A stretch of DNA of 64,000 nt from Brasenia schreberi (taxonomy: Eukaryota > Streptophyta > Magnoliopsida > Nymphaeales > Cabombaceae): contig JAYKKT010000091.1 of assembly GCA_036023115.1 (NCBI GenBank), positions 33,293,001 through 33,357,000 of the forward strand. Reading direction: 5' to 3'. This document shows positions 13,014-24,115 of this stretch, piece after piece (positions within the stretch are counted from its first letter, which is position 1; each line of letters starts with the position of its first letter). The position numbers were made by a program, and so were the translations under genes. Under the pieces are notes generated by a model. It made no database searches. It was not told the origin of the DNA and saw only the letters and a program-made list of their open reading frames with translations.

Positions 13014-13470
13014 GAGAGAGAGAGAGAGTACGATGTTCATTACCAAGTACCATGCGCAATAAATCAGAGAACTTCTTGCAGTGGAACTTCAGATACATGT
13101 ATCATAATCATTGCGAAAACGTTCAGGAATATCCAACAGAGAAGCACAAGAATCAGTACAAAAAGCTAAACTGAATCATCTTTCTTGCCCATGTCAGTTA
13201 AGCTGCACCAGTCATTCACTTGGATCTTAAACTTCAAGGGAGGGGGGGGGGGGAGAGAGAGAGAGAGAGAGAGTTCAATGTCGATTTCCAAGTACTACAC
13301 GTAATAATCAACTCTAGTGGAACTTCAGACACTACATGTGTCATTATTATTGCAATATTCTCCAGGAATATCCAGCAGCGAAGCACAACAATCAGTACAA
13401 AAAGCTAAACTGAATCAGTTTCTTGCCAAGTCAGTTAAGCTGCTTTATTCATTCCTTGGATCTTTAGCTT
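13014..13470. repeat. Tandem duplication of ~220 bp, each copy led by a (GA)n tract
   Basis: Copy 1 is about 13014-13232 and copy 2 about 13254-13470. Both begin with GAGAGAGAG and share TGGAACTTCAGA, AGGAATATCCA, GAAGCACAA, AATCAGTACAAAAAGCTAAA and GTCAGTTAAGCTGC in the same order. The second copy is preceded by a G run. The pair lies downstream of the zinc-finger gene, which is on the minus strand. Confidence 0.85.
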
Positions 13471-13724
13471 CAACAAACAGCAGTATATGGTACTAATGTC
13501 CTTGACACATTTTCACATAAAATGGCGATCAGCTTGTGTGTGTGTGTGAGAGAGAGAGAGGCATGTGCATTTCCATGATCGAGATTAAAAAACAAAGGAA
13601 AAGAGCTTACACTAATTGAAATTAAAGACATACGTGAATCAGTATCATTACAATCATGTCCTAATCACGAACTGCCCAGTGTTAGCATGCCAACAGCAAA
13701 AGCACGCGAATTGACCTCCAAAGG

Positions 13725-14378
13725 CTAAAGAGAGAGTACGTTCTTCTCAGAACTGTAACCAAGTCTTAGATCCAAGTCTATACCTAAACCAACTTCCAAA
13801 TCTCTCTCTCTGAAACTCTCAGCTGCGCTTTCACTTTCTGATGTCACAAACAGCGGAAGCGTTTCATCACAATAATCCAGCCTTCTATTATTCATATTTT
13901 CGCTTTTCTCCTCTTCTCTTTCATGCATCTCTTCCATCTTCTGAAAATTGGTCATCGCTTTCAACCCATCTAAACTGAAATACTTAGACAACGCAGGATT
14001 GCTGAGAGCCCCAGTGGTTGGTGTTATGTTATCTTTGCAAAAACTGGTTGGTGATATAGCAGCATCAGCAAGCGAAGACAAAGGGAAGAAACTTGGTTTT
14101 AAGATGGTGGTTGTCTGAGAAGATGGAATTTTAGGGCCGTCTTGAAGCAAATCATCGTCATCACTAGGAGAAAGAGGAGAAAGGGATTGCCTGAGCCTTG
14201 CTCTATCTCTTATATGCACATTCATGTGACCCCCAAGTGCCTGCGCGCAAAGAAACTCCCTCCTGCAGAAACTGCAGGGGTATGACCTAGGCGGCCATGA
14301 AAACATTGCACCCAGTGAGCCCCATGAGTGATCATCTGCTGACCCCCTCAGCCATGGCGCCTTAGCGGTTTGCTCCAT
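13725..14378 (-). CDS. SUPERMAN/RABBIT EARS-type C2H2 zinc-finger repressor
   Basis: The protein is a single intronless frame of 217 aa. The N-terminal third holds one plant-type zinc finger with Cys35, Cys38, His51 and His55 and the hallmark QALGGH core (46-51), followed by MNVH and a basic DRARLRQ stretch typical of the SUPERMAN family. The C terminus ends with an EAR repression motif (LDLRL, residues 202-206). Together these indicate a nuclear DNA-binding protein that recruits TOPLESS-type corepressors. The middle is Ser- and acid-rich with no domain. I start at the ATG at 14378; the frame extends three codons further but begins there with GTG. One oddity is [10 protein letters not shown], where family members usually read FRSAQALGGH. 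A CATATTTAAAATA box lies about 35-50 bp upstream of the ATG, so the leader would be short or the box unused. I cannot say which family member it is (SUP, RBE, KNU and ZFP10/11 are the choices). Confidence 0.94.
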   Translation of the reverse strand: MEQTAKAPWLRGSADDHSWGSLGAMFSWPPRSYPCSFCRREFLCAQALGGHMNVHIRDRARLRQSLSPLSPSDDDDLLQDGPKIPSSQTTTILKPSFFPLSSLADAAISPTSFCKDNITPTTGALSNPALSKYFSLDGLKAMTNFQKMEEMHEREEEKSENMNNRRLDYCDETLPLFVTSESESAAESFRERDLEVGLGIDLDLRLGYSSEKNVLSL

Positions 14379-14399
14379 TTTGCCCACTCTTCAGTCCAG

Positions 14400-15356
14400 C
14401 AGAATTATTATTTTAAATATGGTTGGCCATGATGGAGTGGATTCGGGATGGATCTCAGCAAAACTGAACCAGACCTGAATGGATTCTTGCATAATTAGGT
14501 CCGGATTCCCATGACAAAGTTCAATACTGAATCTGACATGTTTAGCTAGCAAATTGTGATTGTATTTTACATGTAAACTATGCTTTGAAAGTTGAATCAA
14601 ATGGATGTTTAGGAGTCAAACCTGTTCTAATTGTTCATTGAATACTGGTTTTTGGTTGCCAAACCTGACTAAACAAGTTAGTTAATGGACTTGGAAACTT
14701 AAACCTTGCCATTGACGCATCTCTATGCGGTTGGTCCTTCAAGACCACCAATCACTCTCTTTGGCTCTCTGACCTCATAATGAGCACAGCAGCATGCCCA
14801 TCAAAACCTTAACTCTAAATTCGAAATTCCCATTTTAACTCCCCCCCGAAACTGGTTCCCTTGACTCGTCTGTTTGTCACTTTTGATGAAATAGAGCTGC
14901 AACTTAAGGTGAATAATGGAGGGCATTGTTTAAAATAAATTTTGGGAGGGTGAAAAAAGCTCTTGCTATATCTACTTGGTGTGTTGAGGGTATGGAGCCA
15001 AACTAGAGGCAATCCAATTCGGGAAATGCCATTATTGTGTGGAATTAAATTCAGTAAATACATAATCAAAATAAAGAGTATCCATGTAAGAAACTATCAT
15101 TCTGAATCTTCTTGGTCGACCAAGAAAACATGGAAGATATAAGCCTCATATAGAGCATCTTGGCTAACATCAATAAAGCACATACGATATGAAGGATCCT
15201 TAAGTTTTAAGTCATATTCAGGCCTAGACAAGAAAAAGTTCAAATGATTTAGAAGTTTTTTCCAAAGCATGCTGTTTATAAGTTTATGAAAAGAATCCTC
15301 CTTATGATGTGAACTCTGATCCTGTCTCATCATCCAGTCTTTGTTTATTACCTTAA

Positions 15357-15357
<1 letters not shown>
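14400..15357. other. Upstream region of the zinc-finger gene, non-coding
   Basis: It contains the presumptive promoter of the minus-strand zinc-finger gene and AT-rich sequence. No other gene is supported. Confidence 0.4.

Positions 15358-15442
<85 letters not shown>
15358..15442. repeat. Long (AT)n microsatellite
   Basis: An uninterrupted AT dinucleotide run of about 85 bp. It produces long Tyr-Ile open frames on both strands that are not genes. Confidence 0.97.
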
Positions 15443-15445
<3 letters not shown>

Positions 15446-15627
15446 ATTGGATCCTGCCCACTATTACCAGATTATTGTATTTTTTTGGGAGGGTGGGTGT
15501 AATAACATTGTTCTTTTCATTTTTTGAAAAATTCTTAAAATTTTAAATTATACTCATGAAACCGAAAGACAATGAATGAGCTTACAAGAGGTGAACAAGA
15601 TCGAGTTTTCCTATATATATATATATA

Positions 15628-15808
15628 CACGAGAGTTGCTAGGCTCTCGTTGATGCTAAACTCTTCTTGATAGTGTAGACCCTTTAAGTATTTTTACCTT
15701 TTTGCTTTTTGAAAACGTTATTTTTTCTTTTTCTTTTTTTTAATTTGGACGATCCGAGAAAAGAGATGGATCGTATGAATTATCAATAAGAGTCTAGCAA
15801 CTTCCATT
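15628..15808. mobile_element. Small inverted-repeat element (GAGAGTTGCTAGGCTC ends)
   Basis: The left end ACGAGAGTTGCTAGGCTCTC is inverted as AGAGTCTAGCAACTTCC at the right end. It sits between a (TA)n tract and a CT-rich tract. A right end of the same family (GAGAGTCTAACAACTCCC) is at about 56535 before CT and TA repeats, and a possible left end (ACGAGGAGATGCTAGAC) is at about 25111 after TA and CA repeats. No coding capacity. Confidence 0.6.
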
Positions 15809-15809
15809 C

Positions 15810-18080
15810 TCTCTCTATGTTTGCGTGTATCTGTGCATGTACAGTATAAATGTATATATTTATGTGTTTACGGCAGCAAAATACGCCGTTGCCTTTAACT
15901 TGAGGAGTAAAATGTAGAAACCCACGCCGAATAGAGCTCAGGTGTTATCGTGGCGAGGCAATAGCATACAGATCATATATTATTGTAATAATATTTTGGC
16001 ATTTTAAAACAAAATCGCATATCTGAGAACGTACAGTTTGATGCATGTGAGGAGATGACCTATTAAGAGATCAAGAATCTGCAGATCCAACTGGATCTGT
16101 ATCCAATGCTTTATCAGTAAAGGTGGCTAGGTGACAAACTATTTGAACAAGACGTGACCAAACGTTCCAACTTTGGCAGATGATCACTCATACTCGGCAT
16201 TTGCATGCAATTTCTCCAATCTAAACCATAAATCAGCTCATCAACTCGGACAACAGATATTGTTATCAGGTCATTAACACACACACACACACAGACAGAG
16301 CATCAATGCAACACATCTCAATTAATGAATTTTATATGACAATCTTTCTGTAATACATTTTATATGACAAAACATCAAAAGATAGATAGCTTATAGATCA
16401 TTAAATTGTCCAAGAAATCAGTTCAAATATTTCCATCAAGCAGCTTATTTCATTTATCGATCATTTGACCAAGAAGCAACATGATGCTATCAGGCAGCTG
16501 TTAGATTCTACCATGGAAATGGTAAAGAACAATTTTACCAGTACTAGAGCATCGCACTTGGAAGCGGACGATGTACCAGCATCATATTCTTTCCAGTAAT
16601 TAATTATAAGACACGAATCTGTGTGATGGACGAACTGAATTAGCTTCAGTTCTTTAAACTTGGTCGTACTTCATTGCTGCTGGTGCACACAGTAGGCAAC
16701 TCTCTTTGTACTGATCTTGATTAATATAATTTTACTTTTTCTTTGCAGAGAAAAGGAAGAAAAACTCTGACATTTCTTTCCGTGCTGTCAGATGAGTGGG
16801 CTTTTCTGTGTGAAAAATTATGTGAACAATTTAATACATTAGATGCTAACAAATTACATGCTATCTAACAAATTTCAACGATCAAATTTGAAGGATGGAT
16901 TGCTAAAATTTGATTTTTTATTTTTTAATAAAGCATGCTTGCAAAAAGTACACATACTTTTTGTTTTTTTGTTTTTTAAAATCACATATCCACCCTCCAT
17001 CTTATTTGATATTTATTTGGATATATTAGTAGTTATTACCACATGCAAGATTTCCTCTCTCACTCTTTCTCTCTCTATATATCATCATCATCATCCAAAT
17101 GAGGATTTAGAAACACCACGTCGAGTGAGATTTATGTTGACTTCATTTCAGACTCTGAATTTGTTTAACGTCCAGCTATCATTCAAATCAGGATTTAGAA
17201 ACCAAAGTCGGCTGAATTTACCATGAGCTAGTTACAGCTGACAAACTATTTCTGTAGTTACAATTAGCAAACTTACAAAAAAAGGTCAAAACTATCAGTT
17301 TTCAGTAAAAATGAGAAGCTCATGGAGCGTAGGAATAGACACGCAAACTGATCGATCCTCTTTGACGAAGTAATGACCATCAGATGAGGACACTGAGCAC
17401 TTAGCTCGTCAAGATTGGTCAAGTCAAGTATTTTCATCAGTTACAGAGGAGACCACTAGTTGCAGTTTCACAGTTGGCCCCTTTTTCACTTGGATGGTTG
17501 CATCTTTGATTGGGCAATGGAGATGTATCCGTCGCCCTTCCGATATATAGAAGAAGTTGGTGATGGAGCCTTTTTATAACAGGAAACTCCTGTAATCACA
17601 AAAAGCTTAAAAGATCACAAATATCTCTATGAATATAGAGAAATATGGACATTAATGTGCTTGGATCATAAGCATAAGAAATAGATCATTCGCTGATGGT
17701 CACTTTATGAATGCTGATAACAAAGTGTTACGTCTACGAATGGTTGAGAAGCAGAGCAATATTGTGCTAATATACCAACTTACATCCATTATCTCCTGGA
17801 AGGAATTATCGATGAGAGAAGGAGGTAATGTCTCAATTACACCAGTGAAACCTCTGAAACACAGATTGAGCAAGCTAAAGTTAAGCAAACGCAAAACGTT
17901 AAACTTGTGCCATCAATATGAGAAAGAAGGACCTTTTAGATTATAATAACACCTGATGTGAATGCAGAGGAGAACATAACACCTAATAATGTGGAAGACG
18001 ACACGTGCAGAAGAGCTTTGGTCTACAGAGAGAGTATTGGCCTGGTATAGCATTCAGGTAAGAATTATCACAAGAACTTG
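15810..18080. other. Non-coding interval
   Basis: No supported gene. It holds a short (CA)n run near 16280 and AT-rich DNA. The part from about 17450 to 18080 may include 3' flanking sequence of the CNOT9-like gene; open frames there on either strand match no family I know. Confidence 0.35.
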
Positions 18081-18086
18081 ATGCAG

Positions 18087-20348
18087 TTAAACTGATGATT
18101 TCTTGAATTCATCAAGAGATATAGCTTTTACATGTGGCAACTTGGTAACCAAATACACCCGCCCAATGAGAGGATGGCGAGACTCGTTGAAGCTTACCAA
18201 ATCACTCAATTTCCCAGTCAAGCTCAGTAGTCGCCAATCCAATAGAGGGTCACAGATGTAAGAGAGCCCCTTGTTGTCTTGGAGTATTGACTCAAGTATG
18301 TGCATTGCTATCTGTGAAATATTTGAGTTATTCTCAATTCATTAACATTTAAAAAGTTAACTGGCAGAAGTGGCAAGCAAACAAGTGTTTTGAACAGAAA
18401 GCTGAAAATCGAAATACTTTTACCACTTTGCAGAGTTCACTGCCAATCTCGACGGCAGTGGCGCAAGCCTCTACTACACCATTTCCAATAGCCCACCTGA
18501 TAACTTCTGACTCCCTTGCCTTTTGAAGTTTGAGCAGAACTAAATAACGTAATAGAGTGAAAGAGTATAGGTTGCAGTAAATAATAAATTATGAGTTACC
18601 TGGCATAAAATTCCAATAACAGAAAGGGAGACTGCTCTCAGATTATCAATCATATCGTCTGTGCTCTCAAATATTATAATAGGAATGACAAAATCTGGTA
18701 TACGTGCTGAAGTTTCAGAAGAAAGACAACAATCAGAAAGCCTACAAGAGGAATTCAGGGTGTGCATTGGATTGGAGTGAATTTGATGGAAAGAGAATTC
18801 AATTTAAATTTCTAAACATGTTTGCGTGTTTGGATCCACTTTACTGATTTCTCAATTCTTCAAATTCTCTACTTAAGATATTTCCACCACCACAGGCGGG
18901 AATTCATATCCTCCCATAGGTAAAAAAACATAGGAAATAAGTGTTGGTGCCATAATTTCCAAAAATTAGAGTGGTGATCTAAAGTGAATGAGTACAAGTT
19001 AACAATTCTTGGCTTTTCAAATCTAAGGTGAATTCTTGAGAAGTTAACCGAACACACCAAAAGTATTGACGAAAATGTTGGAACATAAACATTGATCATT
19101 GAATCTTAAGGAAAGAGTCCAAACTCTTTTGCGTAGATTCATAAGTGGTAAAGCAAGTGACTGACGTTGATAATGGTAGTGTTCAAGCTTCAGAGTAGCT
19201 TACATTGGACAAAGGCAAGCCTTGTTTCTTTGTTAGCAGCTACAGTCTGCAGTAACGAACACCATAACTGTAACTAATAAGTTTCAGGTTCAACCAAAAC
19301 CATGTATTCAGACTAAACTAATGGAAACTCAAAGAAACTAGGATCAATTGCCAGCACATTGCCAAGTATCTAAAGCAGAAATTTTCATAGAATCTAATAA
19401 GAGATACAAATCTGTTACATTTCCTAACGTTCTATGTCAAAATAAATGAGAAAGAGACAAGTTACCAAAAAGATATGTAAAGGCATCAAATAGATTCCTC
19501 AAATCACTGTGCATGCATAACTTTTTTCTTCATTTCTTTCTTTTATATGTTTAATAAAGACGGAGGCAATCTGAACTGCACCATAAATAAGTAAACAGAG
19601 ATTTGTACCTGAAACAGAGTGAGCACATTAGCTAGCCTCCTCGCGGCTCTGACGTTAAGACCCCCATTCATCATTTTCAGACTGGCACTAATTAGCTCCT
19701 TCCAAATTCAAGAAATTAAACATAATACATGCATTATAACTGCACCAGGAGATCAACGCGGCAATATGATCTGAATTAATTTAAAATGAAGAAAACCTGT
19801 AACAAGATTGCCATGGTCCCGAATGAATGAAACAACAAGAACCCCGACCTCTCATAGTTCTCAGGATCTTCCTCCCGTCTCTGTTACAAATGAAGAGGAA
19901 TATATATGGGACTCCTTGGTGACGTTTTCTCGAGGATCTGAGGAGGAGAAACCATCGGAAAAGATTGAAAAGAGAAGACCTCAAGAAGAAAATTGCTGAG
20001 GCATCTGAGCGCATTCTCTCTGATATCTTCCTCTTGAAGCTCCAAGATTACATCAGGAATTCCCATGGGTTTCTTCATCCACTTCACCTTATGCTTTTTC
20101 CATACTGCCTTCTTCTTCTTTCCCTTCGGATCCGAGAGTTCTTCAGCAAGCAACAAGACGAGTATAAGACAAAAGAAACGCAAAACGCAGCAGCGTATAA
20201 GATTTGGAAGACACCCACCAAAGTAAAACAAGAAAAGAAAGAAACCTTGGTCTATCTTGGAGTCAAGAAGGAGGTTCAGTGTCCGATCTTCCCATAGATG
20301 ACGATCTTGCGACTCTCCTACGTACTCTTCTTCATCAGAGGTCAACAT
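18087..20348 (-). CDS. CNOT9: CNOT9/RCD1-like CCR4-NOT subunit (divergent), 7 exons
   Basis: CNOT9 is the armadillo-repeat subunit that binds CNOT1 and partner proteins in the CCR4-NOT deadenylase. I infer exons 20348-19980, 19880-19797, 19698-19609, 19246-19204, 18706-18600, 18519-18424 and 18311-18087. All junctions obey GT-AG and keep phase, giving 337 aa. Family landmarks in order: PDVILELQEEDIRENAL; LLFHSFGTMAILLQ; RLANVLTLFQ followed by TVAANKETRLAF (canonical NALALLQCVASHPDTRMLF); SRIPDFVIPI then LRAVSLSVIGILCQ (canonical YLRLTSLGVIGALVK); ESEVIRWAI and EIGSELCK; ILESILQDNKGLSYICD (canonical IVQKILLDDVGLDYIC). Identity is low, so this is a diverged paralogue. Within exon 1, the T-rich 105 nt after GACCAAG (to GCTGAAG) looks like an in-phase intron; if removed the protein is about 302 aa. 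The exon 1 donor (GAG|GTCTTC) is the least certain site. Confidence 0.85.
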
Positions 20349-20375
20349 CTCTCTCTCTCTCTCTCTCTTCGTTCC
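20349..20375. repeat. (CT)n tract in the CNOT9-like leader
   Basis: A CT run immediately 5' of the inferred start codon, reading GA on the gene strand. GA-rich leaders of this sort are common in plant genes. Confidence 0.6.
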
Positions 20376-20431
20376 TGAATCCTACTGCAGGGTCCTTTCT
20401 TTCTCCTCTCCTTCTGTAATTCTTGGTAACA

Positions 20432-20623
20432 ATGGCGCGAGAGGGATTCTTTCTTGCTATGAATCTCGCAACAACCGTCGCGGTGAGTTATATTTCACGT
20501 TCATTCTGGTACAGCAAGGACCGACTCTGGACTTTGATCCATACCCGAACAAGATCCGGTTCACGAAAAACTTGGCGCACGGTTTCAACCGTGGGGGATA
20601 GTGACTCTTACTGGATTGTGTGA
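20432..20623 (+). CDS. Small hypothetical ORF divergent from the CNOT9-like gene
   Basis: An ATG-initiated frame of 63 codons starting MAREGFFLAMNLATTVAVSY, with a mildly hydrophobic start. It lies about 85 bp from the CNOT9-like start on the opposite strand. A possible splice donor (GCG|GTGAGTT) follows codon 17, so it could be a first exon or chance. I recognise no family. Confidence 0.2.
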   Translation: MAREGFFLAMNLATTVAVSYISRSFWYSKDRLWTLIHTRTRSGSRKTWRTVSTVGDSDSYWIV

Positions 20624-20751
20624 AGTAATGAATAGAAAATTCAAACAAATCGCGCTTGCAAACAAAAATTTTAGGTGAAGCTTTGTGCAACCAAAGATTG
20701 ACTTGTTTAAGCTTGGGTCAAGCTAAGAGAGTTCAAACCAAATATATATAT

Positions 20752-20754
<3 letters not shown>

Positions 20755-20834
<80 letters not shown>
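20755..20834. repeat. Long (GA)n microsatellite
   Basis: An uninterrupted GA dinucleotide run of about 80 bp. The Arg-Glu repeat frame over it is an artefact. Confidence 0.97.
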
Positions 20835-20839
<5 letters not shown>

Positions 20840-20840
<1 letters not shown>

Positions 20841-21064
20841 GGACGTGCACACCCATTCAAACTTGAAATCACTTAAACATCTTCACCATTTAATCATGAT
20901 TATCAAAGGTAGAGTTTTAAATTTAAAAGTATTTAATGTACACGAACACTTAGTACTTCAGTAATTTTAACTTATTGAATTAAAACCTCCATTCTTGGTC
21001 ATTCGTGATTCAACAGTAAAGATCTAAGTGATTTGAAGCATCGATGAGTGTGCACATATTATGT

Positions 21065-21111
<47 letters not shown>

Positions 21112-22265
21112 TCATAAGCTTCTCAAGCTTAGAAGTGGAGAGCTTGAGCTCCAGAAAGTCGAGCACGGTTCTAGTTTTCCAGCAGTCGAGCTCGAGTACC
21201 TCGTAAGCAGCTCAGCTCACTTGTACACCACAGGAAACATGTTGGCTTAATCGTTTTGAATCCTGCTTGGGTCCAGATCAACCTTGGTTTGATATCCTTA
21301 ACCGGTAGGATTTTGGGTGGCGGATTTAGATCCTTGTATGGATCATATCCTACTTGTGTTGAACCAAGCACGTCTTGCATTATTGCGTCAGACATGCCAG
21401 TTCAGTAACACGCGTCGTGCGAAGTCGCGTCTTGGAACACATTCTGGATGTTTGATTGAATCCTGGCCGGAAGCACACTTGGATAAGAATTACTTTAGTC
21501 ACTGAATCCGGTTTGGTTAGTTACGGCCTGAAGAAGATTCTAACCTGATTCGTATTGTTTTTTGGACATGGACTACCTAGATTGGATCAGGGTAGTGAAT
21601 TACGTGTGATCCGTATTAGTATTAGGAAATTAATTAGTTGATAACTAATTACGTATGATTCTAATAAAGAAATATTTCATATTATACTAGTGAATATATT
21701 TTTTAATAATTTCAAGCAAGCAAAATATTCTAAATATATCATGACTACATGTCTAAGTTTCTTAAAGCTTAATTTACATGAGAAATATATTAAATTGCTT
21801 TAATTACGAGTTTGAGTAGTAATTTGATAATCTCAAGGGACATACATAACTTGTTAACGCTTGTTGATGATAAAAAGTAAAAAGTGCATTTTTTATTCAA
21901 TAATGTTCCTCTTCATCTCGTCGGGTCAAATATTATTTAACCACTTAATACAAATCCAACGTTGATTCTTAAATTAGATCAGCCTTTGATGTCGAAATGG
22001 GTTCATTCAATGTATTGTATTGCTTTATGTTGACTTTACCAAACCATTTTTTTAGACTCCCGTAATCCAATCTTTCATTGTTATAGCGATATGATCGATG
22101 GAGCGAATATATCTGACATTAATTTGAATATAATAATCTGGGTTCAGTATCCAAAACCATATCTAAATACGATCTAGATTATCGATATTTTGGATCTAAA
22201 TAGTTACTTTTGTGAATCCATGCAGTATTTTCGTTTCTTCTCATAGGAATCTGAGTTTCAGTCCG
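20840..22265. other. Non-coding interval with SSR and repeat fragments
   Basis: A (CT)n(TA)n tract is at about 21065-21110. About 21120-21240 carries GAGCTTGAGCTC and TCGAGCTCGAGTACCTCG words, a dispersed plant repeat signature seen also near 25600-25870. About 21245-21600 is a low-copy-looking repeat rich in GGGTCCAGATC and GGATCATATCC. No gene seen. Confidence 0.4.
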
Positions 22266-22268
22266 ACC

Positions 22269-22662
22269 TAGACATGTTTAGTTCCGGATAAATCAGAACC
22301 GGCAGTTAAAAACTGATAGTTTACGTGAAACCATGAGCTGGATGTGATCCAGATTTGGGCTGGTTCCCTGCTTTGTAACCATCAGCTCCATTTAAAAAAA
22401 AAGCACAAATAAATCCAAAAAGATAAAAACAGTTTAAAGGAAAAACAAAAAAAATCTTATAAACTTGGACCGTAATCAGCATCTTCGACTGCCGGTTTTT
22501 GTTTGGGTTTCATGGATGGAGGAACCATCACCCAACCAGGAACCTCCCTGGTTCAGTCACAGTTCTGGGTCTGATTTCATGGTTTCAAGTCTGGCCAGTT
22601 GCCGGACCAGTTCGGTTCCAGTTCAAACGAGGTGCCCGGTTCCAAACCAGCCATGCCTAGTT
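22269..22662. mobile_element. MITE-like element with CTAGACATG ends
   Basis: The left end CTAGACATGTTTAGTTCCGG is inverted as GGTTCCAAACCAGCCATGCC-TAG at the right. The interior is rich in GGTTCC, AACCGG and GGTTCAG words. Relatives are at about 24720-25006 and 36530-36960, ending in AACATGTCT or CATGTCTAC. This looks like a non-autonomous DNA transposon family. It ends about 130 bp before the DUF26 gene start. Confidence 0.55.
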
Positions 22663-22789
22663 CAATCACCTTAATGTCTAATTATTTTAATTTGGCAGTC
22701 CACTACCCATATATGTTAAATTCCTGCCTATATAATGCATAATTCTTGCATTTTTTGCCTCTTGACTTGAATCCCAAAGGTAAGAAATA

Positions 22790-23596
22790 ATGAAGCTCTC
22801 TTCTCAACATTGTATGCTTCTCCTTCTCCATGTGGTTCTACTGCAACTGGGTTCATCATATGTTCCCATAGCCCATACCTGCAAGGCTGGTAGCTCAACA
22901 CTCCCATTGATTAACGTGGTCCGGCTTCTCTCGCGGTTGGAAGCCATGGTGACCAACACCAGTTTCGCCACCGCCAGACATGGCAGCGGTGACTCAGCCA
23001 TCTATGGCCTCCTGCAATGCCGAGGTGACGTCCTGCCGCTCGTCTGTGAGAAATGTGCCAGAGATGCTGTTAGCCAAGTCATGTCTCTGTGTGGAACCAT
23101 GGGCCGGGCTAGGGTATGGTTCGACTTGTGCTATATTCGCTACGACACCACCAACTTCATCGGCAAATTAGATACCGATTACCCGGTGATCTATACCCAT
23201 AACGGCAGAATCTTGCGAAGGGCCTTCCGGAGGAAGAAGGAGGCGCTAATGAGGAAGGTGAGCTCAACAGCCGTGGAGCCTCTTGGACGAGCCATGGGAA
23301 CAACCTGGGTTAGGTACAATTCTTCACTGACTATCTACGCCATGGCTCAGTGCACCAGGGACTTGCAACCAATTCTATGCGCCAAGTGCTTGGCCACTGC
23401 AACCTCTCAATTTGAAGCTTGCTGCGAGGGAAGTCAAGGGGGTCTGATCAGCCATGGAAGCTGCATTGCTCGCTACGAGATCTATCCTTTCTACTATCCG
23501 TTGGTCGGAGGCGATCTGGAGTCGGTATCTACGTCGTCCGCGTACCACCAGAGACGTAGCATAACTCGAATCAACCCTCTAAACCATGTATTATAG
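22790..23596 (+). CDS. Cysteine-rich repeat secretory protein, two DUF26/Gnk2 domains
   Basis: An intronless 268-aa protein. Residues 1-23 form a signal peptide (hydrophobic core LLLLHVVLLQLG). Two Gnk2/DUF26 domains follow. The first has Cys77-x8-Cys86-x2-Cys89 plus Cys114; the second has Cys188-x8-Cys197-x2-Cys200 plus Cys225. No transmembrane segment or kinase follows, so it belongs with the secreted CRRSP group rather than PDLPs or CRKs. The expected site is the apoplast. Family members bind carbohydrates or act in defence and stress responses, but the specific role here is unknown. The interdomain linker is basic (RRAFRRKKEALMRK), and the C-terminal tail after YYPLVGGD is Ser- and Arg-rich and not conserved. 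The sequence TATATAATG lies about 60 bp upstream and may be the TATA region. Confidence 0.93.
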   Translation: MKLSSQHCMLLLLHVVLLQLGSSYVPIAHTCKAGSSTLPLINVVRLLSRLEAMVTNTSFATARHGSGDSAIYGLLQCRGDVLPLVCEKCARDAVSQVMSLCGTMGRARVWFDLCYIRYDTTNFIGKLDTDYPVIYTHNGRILRRAFRRKKEALMRKVSSTAVEPLGRAMGTTWVRYNSSLTIYAMAQCTRDLQPILCAKCLATATSQFEACCEGSQGGLISHGSCIARYEIYPFYYPLVGGDLESVSTSSAYHQRRSITRINPLNHVL

Positions 23597-23599
23597 TGG

Positions 23600-24115
23600 A
23601 AAGGAAGTACTTAGGTTTATCATCTATGGTTGAAATGAGTATGAGTTCTACCATGGGAAATTAATTAGTCGAAAATGAATTATGTATGATTCTCATAAAC
23701 CAAGTTATGACAGTTGTGGTACAGTTTGAATATAATTATTTGGTTTAGAGCAAAAAATCATGGTAAAAACCTCTATTCGCTACAGCTCTCGACACACATC
23801 GTTGTAAATATAATAATACTTTATGAACCTTACAATACGATACGATACAATACAACACATCATTCATATATCTGTACTTGAATTGATATGATCAACATCA
23901 TTGTATTCTTTTTTAGCATATCATGCTATATGACATAAAATACAATATTATATCATCCTAGTATATTATCGTATGAATACTGATGATTTCAGAAAGTATT
24001 TGTTTCTTTTTTCTAGAATTTGTTTTCTCCATCAAATTGTAAATGCATGGATGAATATACAATATTAACTGATTTTTTCTTAAAAAATACTTTTGTAGCT
24101 TGAAGTGTCGCAGGG
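23600..24115. other. Non-coding flank of the DUF26 gene
   Basis: AT-rich. ATACGATACGATACAATAC repeats near 23840-23870 resemble GTATCGTACGATATGAG near 29960-29980 and probably mark another small inverted repeat family. No gene. Confidence 0.35.

Noticed and set aside
14379..14387. A start three codons upstream for the zinc-finger protein
   Set aside because: That codon is GTG; the first ATG is at 14378.
15097..15546. Open frames of alternating Tyr-Ile on both strands
   Set aside because: They are translations of the (AT)n microsatellite at 15358-15442.
17700..17946. Opposed open frames downstream of the CNOT9-like gene
   Set aside because: Neither matches a family nor joins the CNOT9-like exons in phase.
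19965..20419. Two plus-strand frames opposite the CNOT9-like exon 1
   Set aside because: Antisense shadows; the minus-strand reading shows the protein family and correct splice phases.
20656..20964. Open frame with a long Arg-Glu repeat
   Set aside because: It is a translation of the (GA)n microsatellite.
22804..23171. Frames overlapping the DUF26 gene on other frames
   Set aside because: Shadows of the real 268-codon gene, which has the paired Cys motifs.
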